Below, in pieces: positions 57,150-64,000 of a stretch of 64,000 nucleotides of DNA. Position 1 is the stretch's first letter; each line of letters opens with the position of its first letter. A model generated the notes under the pieces. That model was not told the DNA's origin. It searched no databases and saw nothing but the letters and a program-made list of their open reading frames with translations. Source of the stretch: Nocardia yamanashiensis NBRC 100130 (GTDB lineage: Bacteria > Actinomycetota > Actinomycetes > Mycobacteriales > Mycobacteriaceae); the NCBI RefSeq assembly GCF_001613325.1, contig NZ_BDCD01000037.1, positions 36,705 through 100,704 of the forward strand, written 5' to 3'. The translations under genes were made by a program, and so were the position numbers.

Positions 57150-58139
57150 TCAGGCGACGTTGATCACCAGGGTGGCCGGTGTCGCACCGCCGTTGCTGAG
57201 CGCCTTGTTGTTGTAGCTCAGCGTGTAGGTCCCGGTCCCCGGCGCGGGTAGCACGAACACCACCGGCGTCAGCACCTCGATGGTCCGGCTCTCCGAGGAC
57301 AGCAGCTCGTTCACATTGCTGCGGTCGTCCGCCGCGATGGTCCCCGCCGAGGTCTCCAGTTTGAAGTCGTCGTCCCACACGTTGTATCCGCCTGCCGCGC
57401 AACCGGTTCCGCAGGTCAGCTTGAAATTGAGCGCGACGGTCATCTTCCCGTTCTCGCCCTTCTTGTAGCTGGGCGCGAGTTCCCCGCCGGTGATCTCCAC
57501 GGTGATCGGCGCCTGCACCAGCTTCCCGGATACGGTCAGGGCCTTGGGCTGAATGCTCTCGGCCTTGGCGGACGCCGCGAGCGGGAATTTGGTCTGATTG
57601 TCCTGGCCCTGGCCGAACACCACGCTCACCGTATCGAGGAGATGCTCGAAGTCGCTGGTCTGCGGGACCGTCGTGGAGATGGTTCCGGCGGCCGAACCCT
57701 TACCGGGAACGGTGGGGATGTCGTAGTTGGCGACATTGTCGACCTTGCCGCCGATCTGCAGGAACACGATGGAGGAGTCCACGGCGGTGGCCTTCCCCGT
57801 GTTGTTCTTGTAGGTCAGATCGATGCGCAGCTTGGAGTTCTCGTTGGGCCCGCCGGGCACCACGGTGGCCTTGTTGACCGTGATGGTGAACCCGTCCCAC
57901 CACCCCGTCTTGCCGATTTCGCGCACCACCGACTGACCGGCGCTCGCGGTTCCGGAACCGGCGGTGCTGCTCGCATTCCGTTGCGCCGCAGCGGTTCCGC
58001 TCGGATCATGCCCCGAATGATCTTCCTTGGAGTTACATGCCGCCAATATCAGCGGCGCCACCCCCAGTAGCAAGACTGCCGCTAACCGGGCAGCGCGGCG
58101 GTGCCTGGGCACCCTGGTCGAAGTTCGTGTGCTGAACAC
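57150..58139 (-). CDS. Lipoprotein of unknown function with two Ig/DUF4352-like domains
   Basis: 329 residues. A basic N-region and hydrophobic stretch end in the lipobox PLILAAC, so the mature protein is lipid-anchored outside. After a Ser/Thr/Ala linker come two beta-rich halves: DGFTITVNKATVVPGGPNEN with LRIDLTYKNNTGKATA (DUF4352-like) and ALNFKLTCGTGCAAGGYNVW. The cysteine pair may form a disulfide. Function unknown; possibly solute binding or envelope structure. The gene is followed by a convergent hairpin and preceded by the TetR gene, 35 bases away. Confidence 0.75.
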   Translation of the reverse strand: MFSTRTSTRVPRHRRAARLAAVLLLGVAPLILAACNSKEDHSGHDPSGTAAAQRNASSTAGSGTASAGQSVVREIGKTGWWDGFTITVNKATVVPGGPNENSKLRIDLTYKNNTGKATAVDSSIVFLQIGGKVDNVANYDIPTVPGKGSAAGTISTTVPQTSDFEHLLDTVSVVFGQGQDNQTKFPLAASAKAESIQPKALTVSGKLVQAPITVEITGGELAPSYKKGENGKMTVALNFKLTCGTGCAAGGYNVWDDDFKLETSAGTIAADDRSNVNELLSSESRTIEVLTPVVFVLPAPGTGTYTLSYNNKALSNGGATPATLVINVA

Positions 58140-58174
58140 ATTGCCTCCCGTTCAATGTGACGATGCGCCCAGTA

Positions 58175-58792
58175 TCAACCCGCCGAAGCCGCGACATGCC
58201 GGTAACCCGGCAAGAGCTGTTCGACGCCGCGCGCGAAGGTGTCCGGATCGGTGTCGCCGAGGATGAGATATTGCAGGATGAACCCGGGTAGCAGCCCGAG
58301 CAAGGCCATCGACACCGCGTCGAGATCGGTATCGGGTGGGAGCCAGCCACTTTCGCGCATCCGCTCGGCGTACTCCCGCCATAGTCGCCGGATGCCGCCG
58401 ATATTGGTGCGCACGTAGTCGGCGATATTCGGGTCGGTGAGGGCCAGCGCCCACGCCTGCGGGATCAGCCGGACCGGTCCGTCCGGTTCGCTCAATCGGA
58501 CGATGGTCGTGGCGATGGTCCGGATGAGTTCCGGGGGAGTGGGCAGCGGATCGCTGTAGACGGCTTCGGTGAGCGCGGCCCGCAGATCCACGGTGGCCTC
58601 GGTGGTGAGCGCCGCGATGATGTCGTCCTTGGACTTGAAGTACCGGTACACCGCGCCCGCCGAGAGCCCGGATTCGGTGAAAACGTCCTGCATGGTGGTG
58701 GTGTGCAGGCCCTTGCGGGCGAAGCACGACTGCGCCGCGTCGAGGATCTGCTGCCGGCGTCGTTCCAGGTGCTCTTCACTGACTCTGGGCAT
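58175..58792 (-). CDS. TetR/AcrR family regulator
   Basis: 205 residues: LERRRQQILDAAQSCFARKG and TMQDVFTESGLSAGAVYRYFKSKDD are the HTH; the C-terminal part (GFILQYLILGDTDPDTFARG) belongs to the TetR_C domain of drug-efflux regulators. It is divergent from the membrane protein gene at 58895, with two dyads in the shared promoter. Autoregulation and repression of that gene are expected. Confidence 0.9.
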   Translation of the reverse strand: MPRVSEEHLERRRQQILDAAQSCFARKGLHTTTMQDVFTESGLSAGAVYRYFKSKDDIIAALTTEATVDLRAALTEAVYSDPLPTPPELIRTIATTIVRLSEPDGPVRLIPQAWALALTDPNIADYVRTNIGGIRRLWREYAERMRESGWLPPDTDLDAVSMALLGLLPGFILQYLILGDTDPDTFARGVEQLLPGYRHVAASAG

Positions 58793-58805
58793 GCCATCAA
58801 AGTAA

Positions 58806-58874
58806 AACGAATATCCGTTCTTGACAAGGTGACAGCTGGATGTCAGGGTTGTCCCAACAAAGAACGAACATTCG
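58806..58874. promoter_or_regulatory. Two TetR-type operators in the divergent promoter
   Basis: AACGAATATCCGTT (58806-58819) is palindromic at 12 of 14 positions. CGAACATTCG (58865-58874), inside AACGAACATTCGCTT, repeats the same half-site. TTGACA at 58821-58826 is a good -35 next to the first site. Confidence 0.6.
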
Positions 58875-58894
58875 CTTTTCTTGGGGAGTGCCTG

Positions 58895-59866
58895 ATGAAC
58901 ATCACCCAGCGCGCAGCCGCCCTCGGCCTGGTGGCCGCCCTCATCCAGGCGATCATGCTGATCGCCTTCGCCTGGCCCGCCGCCAATGTCGGGCCGCGTG
59001 ACCTACCCGTTGCGGTCGCCGGACCGCAGGCCGGAGTGGTGGCCCAGAAGCTCGGCGAGCGGGACGCGGACGCCTTCGACATCCGCACCGTCGCGGACGC
59101 CGCCGCGGCGCGGGCCGCCATCGAGTCCCGGGATGTGTACGGCGCCATCGTCACCGGCGACGGCCAGCCCCGCGTGCTGGTCGCCTCCGCTGCCAGTCCG
59201 ATGGTGGCGCAACAGCTTTCGGCCATCGCCCAGCAGCTTTCGGGCACTCCGGCCGCTGCCGTGCAGGACGTGGTCGCGGCCGATTCCGATGACCCGCGCG
59301 GCGCCGGTTTCGGTGCGATGGTGCTGCCCCTGGTCATGTCCTGCATCGCCGCGGGCGTCCTGCTGACCCTGCTGATCCCGAACGTGGCTGCCCGCGGCGC
59401 CGGCCTGCTGACCTTCGCGATCGCCGGCGGCCTGCTCAGCATGACCATCGTGCAGGGCTGGTTGTCGCTGCTGCCCGGCTCGTACCTGACCCTGGCCGCC
59501 GTCGCCGGACTGGTTTCCTTCGCGGTCGCCGGTACGGTCGTGGGCCTGGCCGCCGCCATCGGCCGGGCGGGCATCGGCATCGCGGCGCTGACCATGCTGC
59601 TGGTCGCGAACCCGTTCTCCGCGGCCACGTCCGCGCCGGAACTGCTGCCGCAGCCGTGGGGGACCATCGGCCAGTTGATGCCGCCGGGGGCCGCCGCGAC
59701 GCTGTTCCGCTCGGTCGCCTACTTCGATCAGGCTTCGATCGCCGGCCCGCTCGCGGTGCTGCTGGCGTGGGCGGTCGCCGGGGCGGCGCTGCTCGGCATC
59801 GGATACCTGCGCACCACGCGCCCGGCCCCCGCGGTGGCGGAGCCGGAGTTGGTGCCCGCCGCCTGA
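58895..59866 (+). CDS. Membrane protein, YhgE/ABC-2 permease-like
   Basis: 323 residues. One helix at the N-terminus (LGLVAALIQAIMLIAFAWPA), an outside domain of about 110 residues (RDLPVAVAGPQAGVVAQKLG, YGAIVTGDGQPRVLVASAAS), then five helices (GAMVLPLVMSCIAAGVLLTL to LLAWAVAGAALLGIGYL). This is the plan of ABC-2 type permeases and YhgE/Pip proteins, but no ATPase gene is adjacent. Export of a drug or lipid under TetR control is inferred. GGGGAG precedes the ATG. Confidence 0.75.
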   Translation: MNITQRAAALGLVAALIQAIMLIAFAWPAANVGPRDLPVAVAGPQAGVVAQKLGERDADAFDIRTVADAAAARAAIESRDVYGAIVTGDGQPRVLVASAASPMVAQQLSAIAQQLSGTPAAAVQDVVAADSDDPRGAGFGAMVLPLVMSCIAAGVLLTLLIPNVAARGAGLLTFAIAGGLLSMTIVQGWLSLLPGSYLTLAAVAGLVSFAVAGTVVGLAAAIGRAGIGIAALTMLLVANPFSAATSAPELLPQPWGTIGQLMPPGAAATLFRSVAYFDQASIAGPLAVLLAWAVAGAALLGIGYLRTTRPAPAVAEPELVPAA

Positions 59867-59893
59867 CCGGGCCGGTCCATACCCGAAAAGCGA

Positions 59894-59933
59894 AGTGCCC
59901 CTTGCGTGATACGCAAGGGGCACTGCTCGTTTT
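59894..59933. terminator. Bidirectional terminator between membrane protein and zur
   Basis: AGTGCCCCTTGCGT (59894-59907) and ACGCAAGGGGCACT (59911-59924) form a perfect 14-bp stem with a GAT loop, followed by GCTCGTTTT. Confidence 0.85.
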
Positions 59934-59939
59934 CAGGTA

Positions 59940-60353
59940 TCAGCCCTGCGCGGCGGAGCACTCCCGGCAGGTGCCGAAGATCTCCATGGTGTGGCTGATA
60001 TCGGTGAAACCGTGTTCGGCCGCGATGGAATCGGCCCAGGCTTCCACGGTCGGGCCCTCGACCTCGACGGTGCGCCCGCAATGCCGGCACACCAGATGGT
60101 GATGGTGCCCGGTCGAGCACTGCCGGTACACCGATTCCCCGGTGTCCGTGCGCAATACGTCGACCAGCCCGGCCTCGGCCAGTGATTGCAGGGTCCGGTA
60201 GACGGTGGTCAGCCCGATGCCCTCACCGCGTTTGCGCAGCTCGTCGTGCAACTCCTGCGCCGAGCGGAATTCGTCGATATCCGACAGCAGGGCGGCGATG
60301 GCGCTGCGCTGGCGGGTGCTGCGCACGCCGACCGTCTTCTCGGTTGTTCCCAC
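59940..60353 (-). CDS. zur: Zinc uptake regulator Zur (FurB)
   Basis: 137 residues, Fur family: winged helix (LTTVYRTLQSLAEAGLVDVL), HHHHLVCRHCGRTVEVEG and TCRECSAAQG. Four cysteines in two CxxC pairs hold the structural zinc, and the His cluster the sensory site. With Zn it represses zinc-uptake and alternate ribosomal protein genes. The GTG at 60353 lies three bases behind the smtB stop, as in the Rv2358-Rv2359 operon. Confidence 0.92.
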   Translation of the reverse strand: MGTTEKTVGVRSTRQRSAIAALLSDIDEFRSAQELHDELRKRGEGIGLTTVYRTLQSLAEAGLVDVLRTDTGESVYRQCSTGHHHHLVCRHCGRTVEVEGPTVEAWADSIAAEHGFTDISHTMEIFGTCRECSAAQG

Positions 60354-60356
60354 GGA

Positions 60357-60752
60357 TCACCCTTCCTCGGCATGGGCGACGGCATCGATGACGATGTGCG
60401 CCAGATGCTCGTCGACAAGTTCGTAGATCACTTCGCGGCCGGTGCGCTCGCCGCGGACCACGCCCGCCGACTTGAGGATCCGCAGGTGCTGGGAGATCAA
60501 CGGCTGGGTCACCCCGAGGGTGTCGACGAGTTCGTGGACGCATCTCGGGGATTCACGGAGCTGGAGGACGATGGCGATGCGCACGGGCGCGGCCAGTGCG
60601 CGCAGCAGCTCGCCCGCGGAATCGAGAATGTTCCGCGATGGGACCGCCGGCGGCATCGGAGACCGGTAAGGATAGGGATCGTGCGGGATCGCGGCCGGAG
60701 CCTCGGTCGCAACGTGCGAACGCCGCAGGGGAGCGCCGCTGTCCGTGGTCAT
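60357..60752 (-). CDS. smtB: ArsR/SmtB-family zinc-responsive repressor
   Basis: 131 residues: winged-helix core SAGELLRALAAPVRIAIVLQ, CVHELVDTLGVTQPLISQHL (metal Cys and recognition helix) and the alpha-5 metal site DEHLAHIVIDAVAH (D-x2-H-x10-H-like). A His/Pro-rich N-terminal extension (SHVATEAPAAIPHDPYPY) may add ligands. It leaves DNA when zinc binds and so controls zur behind it. Confidence 0.9.
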   Translation of the reverse strand: MTTDSGAPLRRSHVATEAPAAIPHDPYPYRSPMPPAVPSRNILDSAGELLRALAAPVRIAIVLQLRESPRCVHELVDTLGVTQPLISQHLRILKSAGVVRGERTGREVIYELVDEHLAHIVIDAVAHAEEG

Positions 60753-60783
60753 CAGTACCAACTCCTTATTGGAAACCGATGCC

Positions 60784-60812
60784 ATTCTTATATGCAAGGG
60801 TGCGCATGTCAA
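60784..60812 (-). promoter_or_regulatory. smtB-zur promoter
   Basis: On the minus strand TTGACA (60812-60807) and TAAGAA (60790-60785) are 16 bases apart, 33 bases before the ATG. ATGC-N8-GCAT inside the spacer (60792-60807) is a possible SmtB site. Confidence 0.55.
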
Positions 60813-60891
60813 TCCGACACTCCCTGACCCCTCAGGGGCTTCGCCCCCGAACCCCCGCGGGCGGGGATCGGCCGCCCACCCCGCCATACCC

Positions 60892-60948
60892 GGCCCGCCG
60901 CTCCTGCGGCGGGCCAGGGAAAAATGACGTGACCCCGCCAGATAGGCT
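60892..60948 (+). promoter_or_regulatory. Hairpin and -10 element upstream of glyS
   Basis: GGCCCGCCGC-TCCT-GCGGCGGGCC (60892-60915) is a perfect 10-bp stem, probably ending antisense or upstream transcripts. TAGGCT (60943-60948) is the likely -10 of glyS, giving a leader of about 40 bases. Confidence 0.5.
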
Positions 60949-60992
60949 GGATGCATCCCTGCAATCTTCCGGACCGGATGGAGATATCCAGA

Positions 60993-62384
60993 GTGGCACC
61001 CAAGTCGAAGGTGGACACCGTCGCCAACCTCGCCAAGCGTCGGGGCCTGGTGTACCCGAGTGGCGAGATCTATGGCGGTACGCGATCGGCGTGGGATTAC
61101 GGGCCGCTGGGTGTCGAGCTCAAGGAGAACATCAAGCGCCAGTGGTGGCGGTCCATGGTGACCAGCCGTGACGACGTGGTCGGCCTCGACTCGTCGATCA
61201 TCCTGCCGCGCCAGGTGTGGGTCGCCTCCGGTCACGTCGCGGTGTTCAACGATCCGCTGGTGGAATGCCTCAACTGCCACAAGCGGCACCGGCAGGACCA
61301 CCTGCAGGAGGCGTACGCCGAGAAGCACAAGATCGACGACCCGGATTCGGTGTCCATGGAGCTCATCGTGTGCCCGGACTGCGGCACCGTGGGCAAGTGG
61401 ACCGAGCCCAAGGACTTCAACATGATGCTGAAGACCTACCTGGGCCCGGTCGAATCCGAAGAGGGCATGCACTACCTGCGCCCGGAGACCGCGCAGGGCA
61501 TCTTCGTGAACTACAAGAACGTCGAGACCACCGCGCGCAAGAAGCCGCCGTTCGGCATCGCGCAGATCGGCAAGTCGTTCCGCAACGAGATCACCCCGGG
61601 CAACTTCATCTTCCGCACCCGTGAATTCGAGCAGATGGAGATGGAGTTCTTCGTCAAGCCGGGTGAAGACGAGCAGTGGCATCAGTACTGGATCGACACC
61701 CGCCTGGCCTGGTACACCGACCTGGGCATCGATCCGGAGAACCTGCGGTTGTACGAGCACCCGAAGGAGAAGCTGTCCCACTACTCCACCCGCACGGTGG
61801 ACATCGAGTACCGCTTCCGCTTCGCGGGCAGCGAGTGGGGCGAGCTCGAAGGCGTGGCCAACCGCACCGACTTCGACCTGAAGACCCACTCCGAGCATTC
61901 GGGCCAGGATCTGAGCTTCTTCGATCAGACCGCCGGCGAGCGCTTCACGCCGTACGTGATCGAGCCCGCGGCCGGTCTGACCCGTTCGCTGATGGCCTTC
62001 CTGGTCGACGCGTACCACGTCGAGCAGGTGCCGACGGCCAAGGGCGGCGTGGAGGATCGCATCACGCTGCGCCTGGATCACCGCCTGGCCCCGGTCAAGG
62101 CGGCGGTGCTGCCGCTCTCGCGCAATGCCGAGCTGTCGCCGAAGGCGAAGGATCTGGCCGCGCAGCTGCGCAAGAACTGGAACATCGAGTTCGACGACGC
62201 GGGCGCCATCGGCCGCCGCTACCGCCGTCAGGACGAGATCGGCACCCCGTACTGCATCACGGTGGACTTCGACACCCTCGAGGATCACGCGGTCACCGTG
62301 CGTGAGCGCGACTCGATGGCGCAGGAGCGGATCGCGCTTGATCAAGTAGAGGGCTACCTGGCTACTCGCCTGCTCGGCGCGTAA
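60993..62384 (+). CDS. glyS: Glycyl-tRNA synthetase
   Basis: 463 residues, the single-chain alpha2 class II type: YGPLGVELKENIKRQWW, zinc-finger-like insert CLNCHKRH...CPDCG, motif 2 FRNEITPGNFIFRTREFEQ, motif 3 GLTRSLMAFL, and the anticodon domain. It charges tRNA-Gly. The GTG at 60993 fits the usual start (VAPKSKVDTVANLAKRRG) with GGAG ten bases upstream; an ATG at 60978 is possible. Divergent to smtB-zur, as Rv2357c. Confidence 0.96.
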   Translation: MAPKSKVDTVANLAKRRGLVYPSGEIYGGTRSAWDYGPLGVELKENIKRQWWRSMVTSRDDVVGLDSSIILPRQVWVASGHVAVFNDPLVECLNCHKRHRQDHLQEAYAEKHKIDDPDSVSMELIVCPDCGTVGKWTEPKDFNMMLKTYLGPVESEEGMHYLRPETAQGIFVNYKNVETTARKKPPFGIAQIGKSFRNEITPGNFIFRTREFEQMEMEFFVKPGEDEQWHQYWIDTRLAWYTDLGIDPENLRLYEHPKEKLSHYSTRTVDIEYRFRFAGSEWGELEGVANRTDFDLKTHSEHSGQDLSFFDQTAGERFTPYVIEPAAGLTRSLMAFLVDAYHVEQVPTAKGGVEDRITLRLDHRLAPVKAAVLPLSRNAELSPKAKDLAAQLRKNWNIEFDDAGAIGRRYRRQDEIGTPYCITVDFDTLEDHAVTVRERDSMAQERIALDQVEGYLATRLLGA

Positions 62385-62400
62385 TTCCAGCTGTCTCAGA

Positions 62401-62433
62401 AAGACCGGTCATAGATTGACCGGTCTTTTCTTT
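62401..62433 (+). terminator. Terminator of glyS
   Basis: AAGACCGGTCA (62401-62411) and TGACCGGTCTT (62417-62427) form a perfect 11-bp stem with a 5-base loop, followed by TTCTTT. Confidence 0.88.
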
Positions 62434-62492
62434 ATTCGCGTGCCCCCCGAATTTGGGGCGGTATAGCGAAATTGGGTAGGCCGCTACTCGTG

Positions 62493-62521
62493 TTAACGAC
62501 CCATGACCAGGGCACTATTTA
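62493..62521 (+). promoter_or_regulatory. Promoter of the NRPS locus
   Basis: TTAACG (62493-62498) and TATTTA (62516-62521) are 17 bases apart in an A/T-rich patch, 58 bases before the ATG at 62579. Confidence 0.5.
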
Positions 62522-62578
62522 TATATGTACGAGCACGGCGCGGGGGCGCTGGTGCTTGTCGATCTGCCGAGGTGAGTC

Positions 62579-63289
62579 ATGAGCGAGCGTGTTATCGGCC
62601 CCCGCTCGGGGCTGCAATGGGTATCACTGGGGGACACCGGATCCTCTTGTCCCGCTGCCCGATCCACGGTAGCGGAATTTCGATCTTGGGCAGATTCGTT
62701 TCTGACCCAGCCGCATGACGACTTGGGACGCGACGGGCCCGTGTGTCCGTACGTCCGTCCTTCTATCCGCCGCGATCTGCTGTGGTTGGCGCAGGTACCG
62801 GCCGCCGCGCCGCGCCGGGTCTGGGTGCGCGCCATCATCGAGGACGCACTGGAGCTGTATCCGGAACTGCCCACCGGGAACGGCAGTTCCACTTCGGTGC
62901 TGCGCGGACTGGTGACGGTCTTCCCGAATTTGACCGACTATTCCTTGATCGATGAGATGCACAACGAATTCAAGAGCAAATTCGTCGAGCGCGGAACGAT
63001 GTTCGGGCAATTCTACCCGGGATGCGATCAACCCGGCCTGTGGAACAAGGACTTTCGGCCGTTGGACGCGCCGATGCCGATGTTGGTGGTGCGCAGCATG
63101 ATGACAACGGATTTCCCCTTCCTGGTCGATCGCCGCGAATGGATGGACGCATATGTGCGCAAGTTCGCACCGATGCTGCCCGCGCACGTCCGTTCGGTAA
63201 TGGTGGCGCGCTTGACTTCTCGCCCCGACAGCTATGTTCCGGCCTATCGCGAGGCGCCGGACGATTCGTGCGCGACCGGCAGACGGTGA
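62579..63289 (+). CDS. DUF6875 family protein
   Basis: 236 residues from ATG 62579 behind GAGGTGA. Family pattern: FRSWADSFLTQPHDDLGRDG, GPVCPYVRPSIRRDLLWL, VFPNLTDYSLIDEMHNEFKS, FVERGTMFGQFYPGCDQPGL. It has no known activity and often stands next to nonribosomal peptide synthetase genes, as here (6 bases to the next ATG). A role in loading or tailoring the peptide is a guess. Confidence 0.7.
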   Translation: MSERVIGPRSGLQWVSLGDTGSSCPAARSTVAEFRSWADSFLTQPHDDLGRDGPVCPYVRPSIRRDLLWLAQVPAAAPRRVWVRAIIEDALELYPELPTGNGSSTSVLRGLVTVFPNLTDYSLIDEMHNEFKSKFVERGTMFGQFYPGCDQPGLWNKDFRPLDAPMPMLVVRSMMTTDFPFLVDRREWMDAYVRKFAPMLPAHVRSVMVARLTSRPDSYVPAYREAPDDSCATGRR

Positions 63290-63295
63290 CCGGCC

Positions 63296-64000
63296 ATGAC
63301 GCGCGAACTCGCGGCAGAACAGACCGCGACGGTGTTCCCGCTGTCCCCGGCGCAGCACGGCATGTGGCTTGCGCAGCAACTGGATCCGAGCGTGCCGCTG
63401 GCCGAAGCGCAGTACATCGAGATGCGGGGGCCGCTGAACCTGGCGGCGCTGCGTGACGCGGGCAAGCTCGCGGGGCGTGAATTCGGTTCCGGCGTGCTGC
63501 GATTGGCCGAGATCGAGGGTCGCCCGTACCAGGTGGTGGACCCCAATCTGGTGCCTGCCGTGGGCTTCCTGGACTTCCGGGACCGGCCCGATCCGATCGC
63601 GGCGGCCCTGGACTGGATGCGCGCCGACGCGGCCGCGCCCATCGACCTGCTAGGGGCACAAGCCGGTATCTCAACCGTCATTCGGGTCGGGCAGGACCAT
63701 CACCTGTGGTACACCCGAGCACACCACATCCTCATCGATGGATTCGGTTCGGTGACCATGCTCTACCGGGTCGCCGAGCTGTACAACGCCGCGGTGCACG
63801 GGCAGATGGCGCCTCCCGGCACCGCGGCGTCCCTGCTCGACGTGCACGAGGCGGAGCTGGCCTACCGGGATTCCACCCGGTTCGCCGGCGACGAGCGGTA
63901 CTGGCGGGAGACCACCGCCGGGATGCCGCGGCGGTGCAGCCTGGTGGCCGCCACCGCACCCGCGTGCGCGCTCGGGCGGGAGGCGCGCGCCGAACTGTCC
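63296..64000 (+). CDS. Nonribosomal peptide synthetase, N-terminal condensation domain (3' end outside window)
   Basis: Open from ATG 63296 to the window end (235 codons). C1 motif FPLSPAQHGMWLAQQL, core C3 motif AHHILIDGFG (HHxxxDG catalytic His), SVTMLYRVAELYNAAV and FAGDERYWRETTAGMP. The gene starts with a condensation domain, as in EntF-like or siderophore synthetases, so it takes an acyl or peptidyl group from a carrier elsewhere. In C-domain numbering the usual segment between C1 and C3 is short (about 140 residues to the HH motif). The product is unknown. Confidence 0.9.
   Translation, partial: MTRELAAEQTATVFPLSPAQHGMWLAQQLDPSVPLAEAQYIEMRGPLNLAALRDAGKLAGREFGSGVLRLAEIEGRPYQVVDPNLVPAVGFLDFRDRPDPIAAALDWMRADAAAPIDLLGAQAGISTVIRVGQDHHLWYTRAHHILIDGFGSVTMLYRVAELYNAAVHGQMAPPGTAASLLDVHEAELAYRDSTRFAGDERYWRETTAGMPRRCSLVAATAPACALGREARAELS

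Overview
The window comes from a high-GC, mycolic-acid-containing actinobacterium, most probably Nocardia or a close relative. Three things point there: strong G/C bias at codon third positions with frequent GTG/TTG starts; gene blocks that match, from memory, the order around hrcA-dnaJ2-rsmE-phoH1-ybeY-era-amiA2-recO-uppS-furB-smtB-glyS of Mycobacterium tuberculosis (Rv2374c to Rv2357c); and a sulfite reductase/cysH/sirohydrochlorin chelatase block like Rv2391-Rv2393. Species cannot be decided from sequence reading alone.

Layout. 1-3.7 kb: 3' end of a serine hydrolase gene, then a copper-type P1B ATPase behind a perfect TACCC-N5-GGGTA (RicR-type) box. 3.9-9.1 kb: a 34-residue hydrophobic peptide gene, a TetR/patatin pair, and a divergent operon of two acyl-CoA dehydrogenase subunits and a zinc alcohol dehydrogenase. 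9.3-11.7 kb: a VWA-domain protein coupled to an ARPP-1-like gene that carries a frameshift. 12-18.3 kb: a luciferase-like monooxygenase/FMN reductase duo, DUF5996, a DUF2156 membrane transferase with a short upstream ORF, an internally deleted alpha/beta-hydrolase, an SDR and a secreted protein. 18.4-22.7 kb: an ECF sigma factor, secreted protein, b561-like membrane protein and Rieske lipoprotein, then a cell-wall amidase. 23-30.2 kb: two Hsp70-like proteins with an altered nucleotide-binding loop flank an AurF-type diiron oxygenase and the ferredoxin/ferredoxin reductase FprB; the second Hsp70-like protein continues into a membrane helix and a long Gly-rich, PGRS-like tail. 30.7-32.9 kb: SDR, HAD hydrolase and a membrane protein behind an IdeR-like iron box.

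33-39 kb is a complete assimilatory sulfate-reduction operon on the minus strand. A short leaderless leader peptide gene with the RRHVD...C signature comes first, followed by sirA, cysH, cysD, cysN and a sirohydrochlorin chelatase gene, with overlaps or very short gaps between the structural genes. 39.5-42.5 kb is an orphan polymorphic-toxin immunity locus with three Imm49-like units and no toxin; one gene is interrupted by an in-frame stop. 42.5-60.8 kb is mostly conserved housekeeping: hemW, epoxide hydrolase, redoxin, hrcA, dnaJ, rsmE, phoH, ybeY, a CNNM/CorC protein, a deaminase-like protein, era, amidase, recO, uppS, a lipoprotein, a TetR/membrane-protein pair, and the zinc regulators zur and smtB divergent from glyS. 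62.5 kb to the end opens a nonribosomal peptide synthetase locus (DUF6875 protein, then a condensation domain cut by the window edge).

Candidates for an under-described system are: (i) the VWA/ARPP-1 pair, (ii) the variant Hsp70 pair, one member fused to a PGRS-like tail, around AurF-FprB, (iii) the toxin-less Imm49 array, and (iv) the 34-residue peptide gene. No tRNA, rRNA, CRISPR array or intact insertion sequence was seen.
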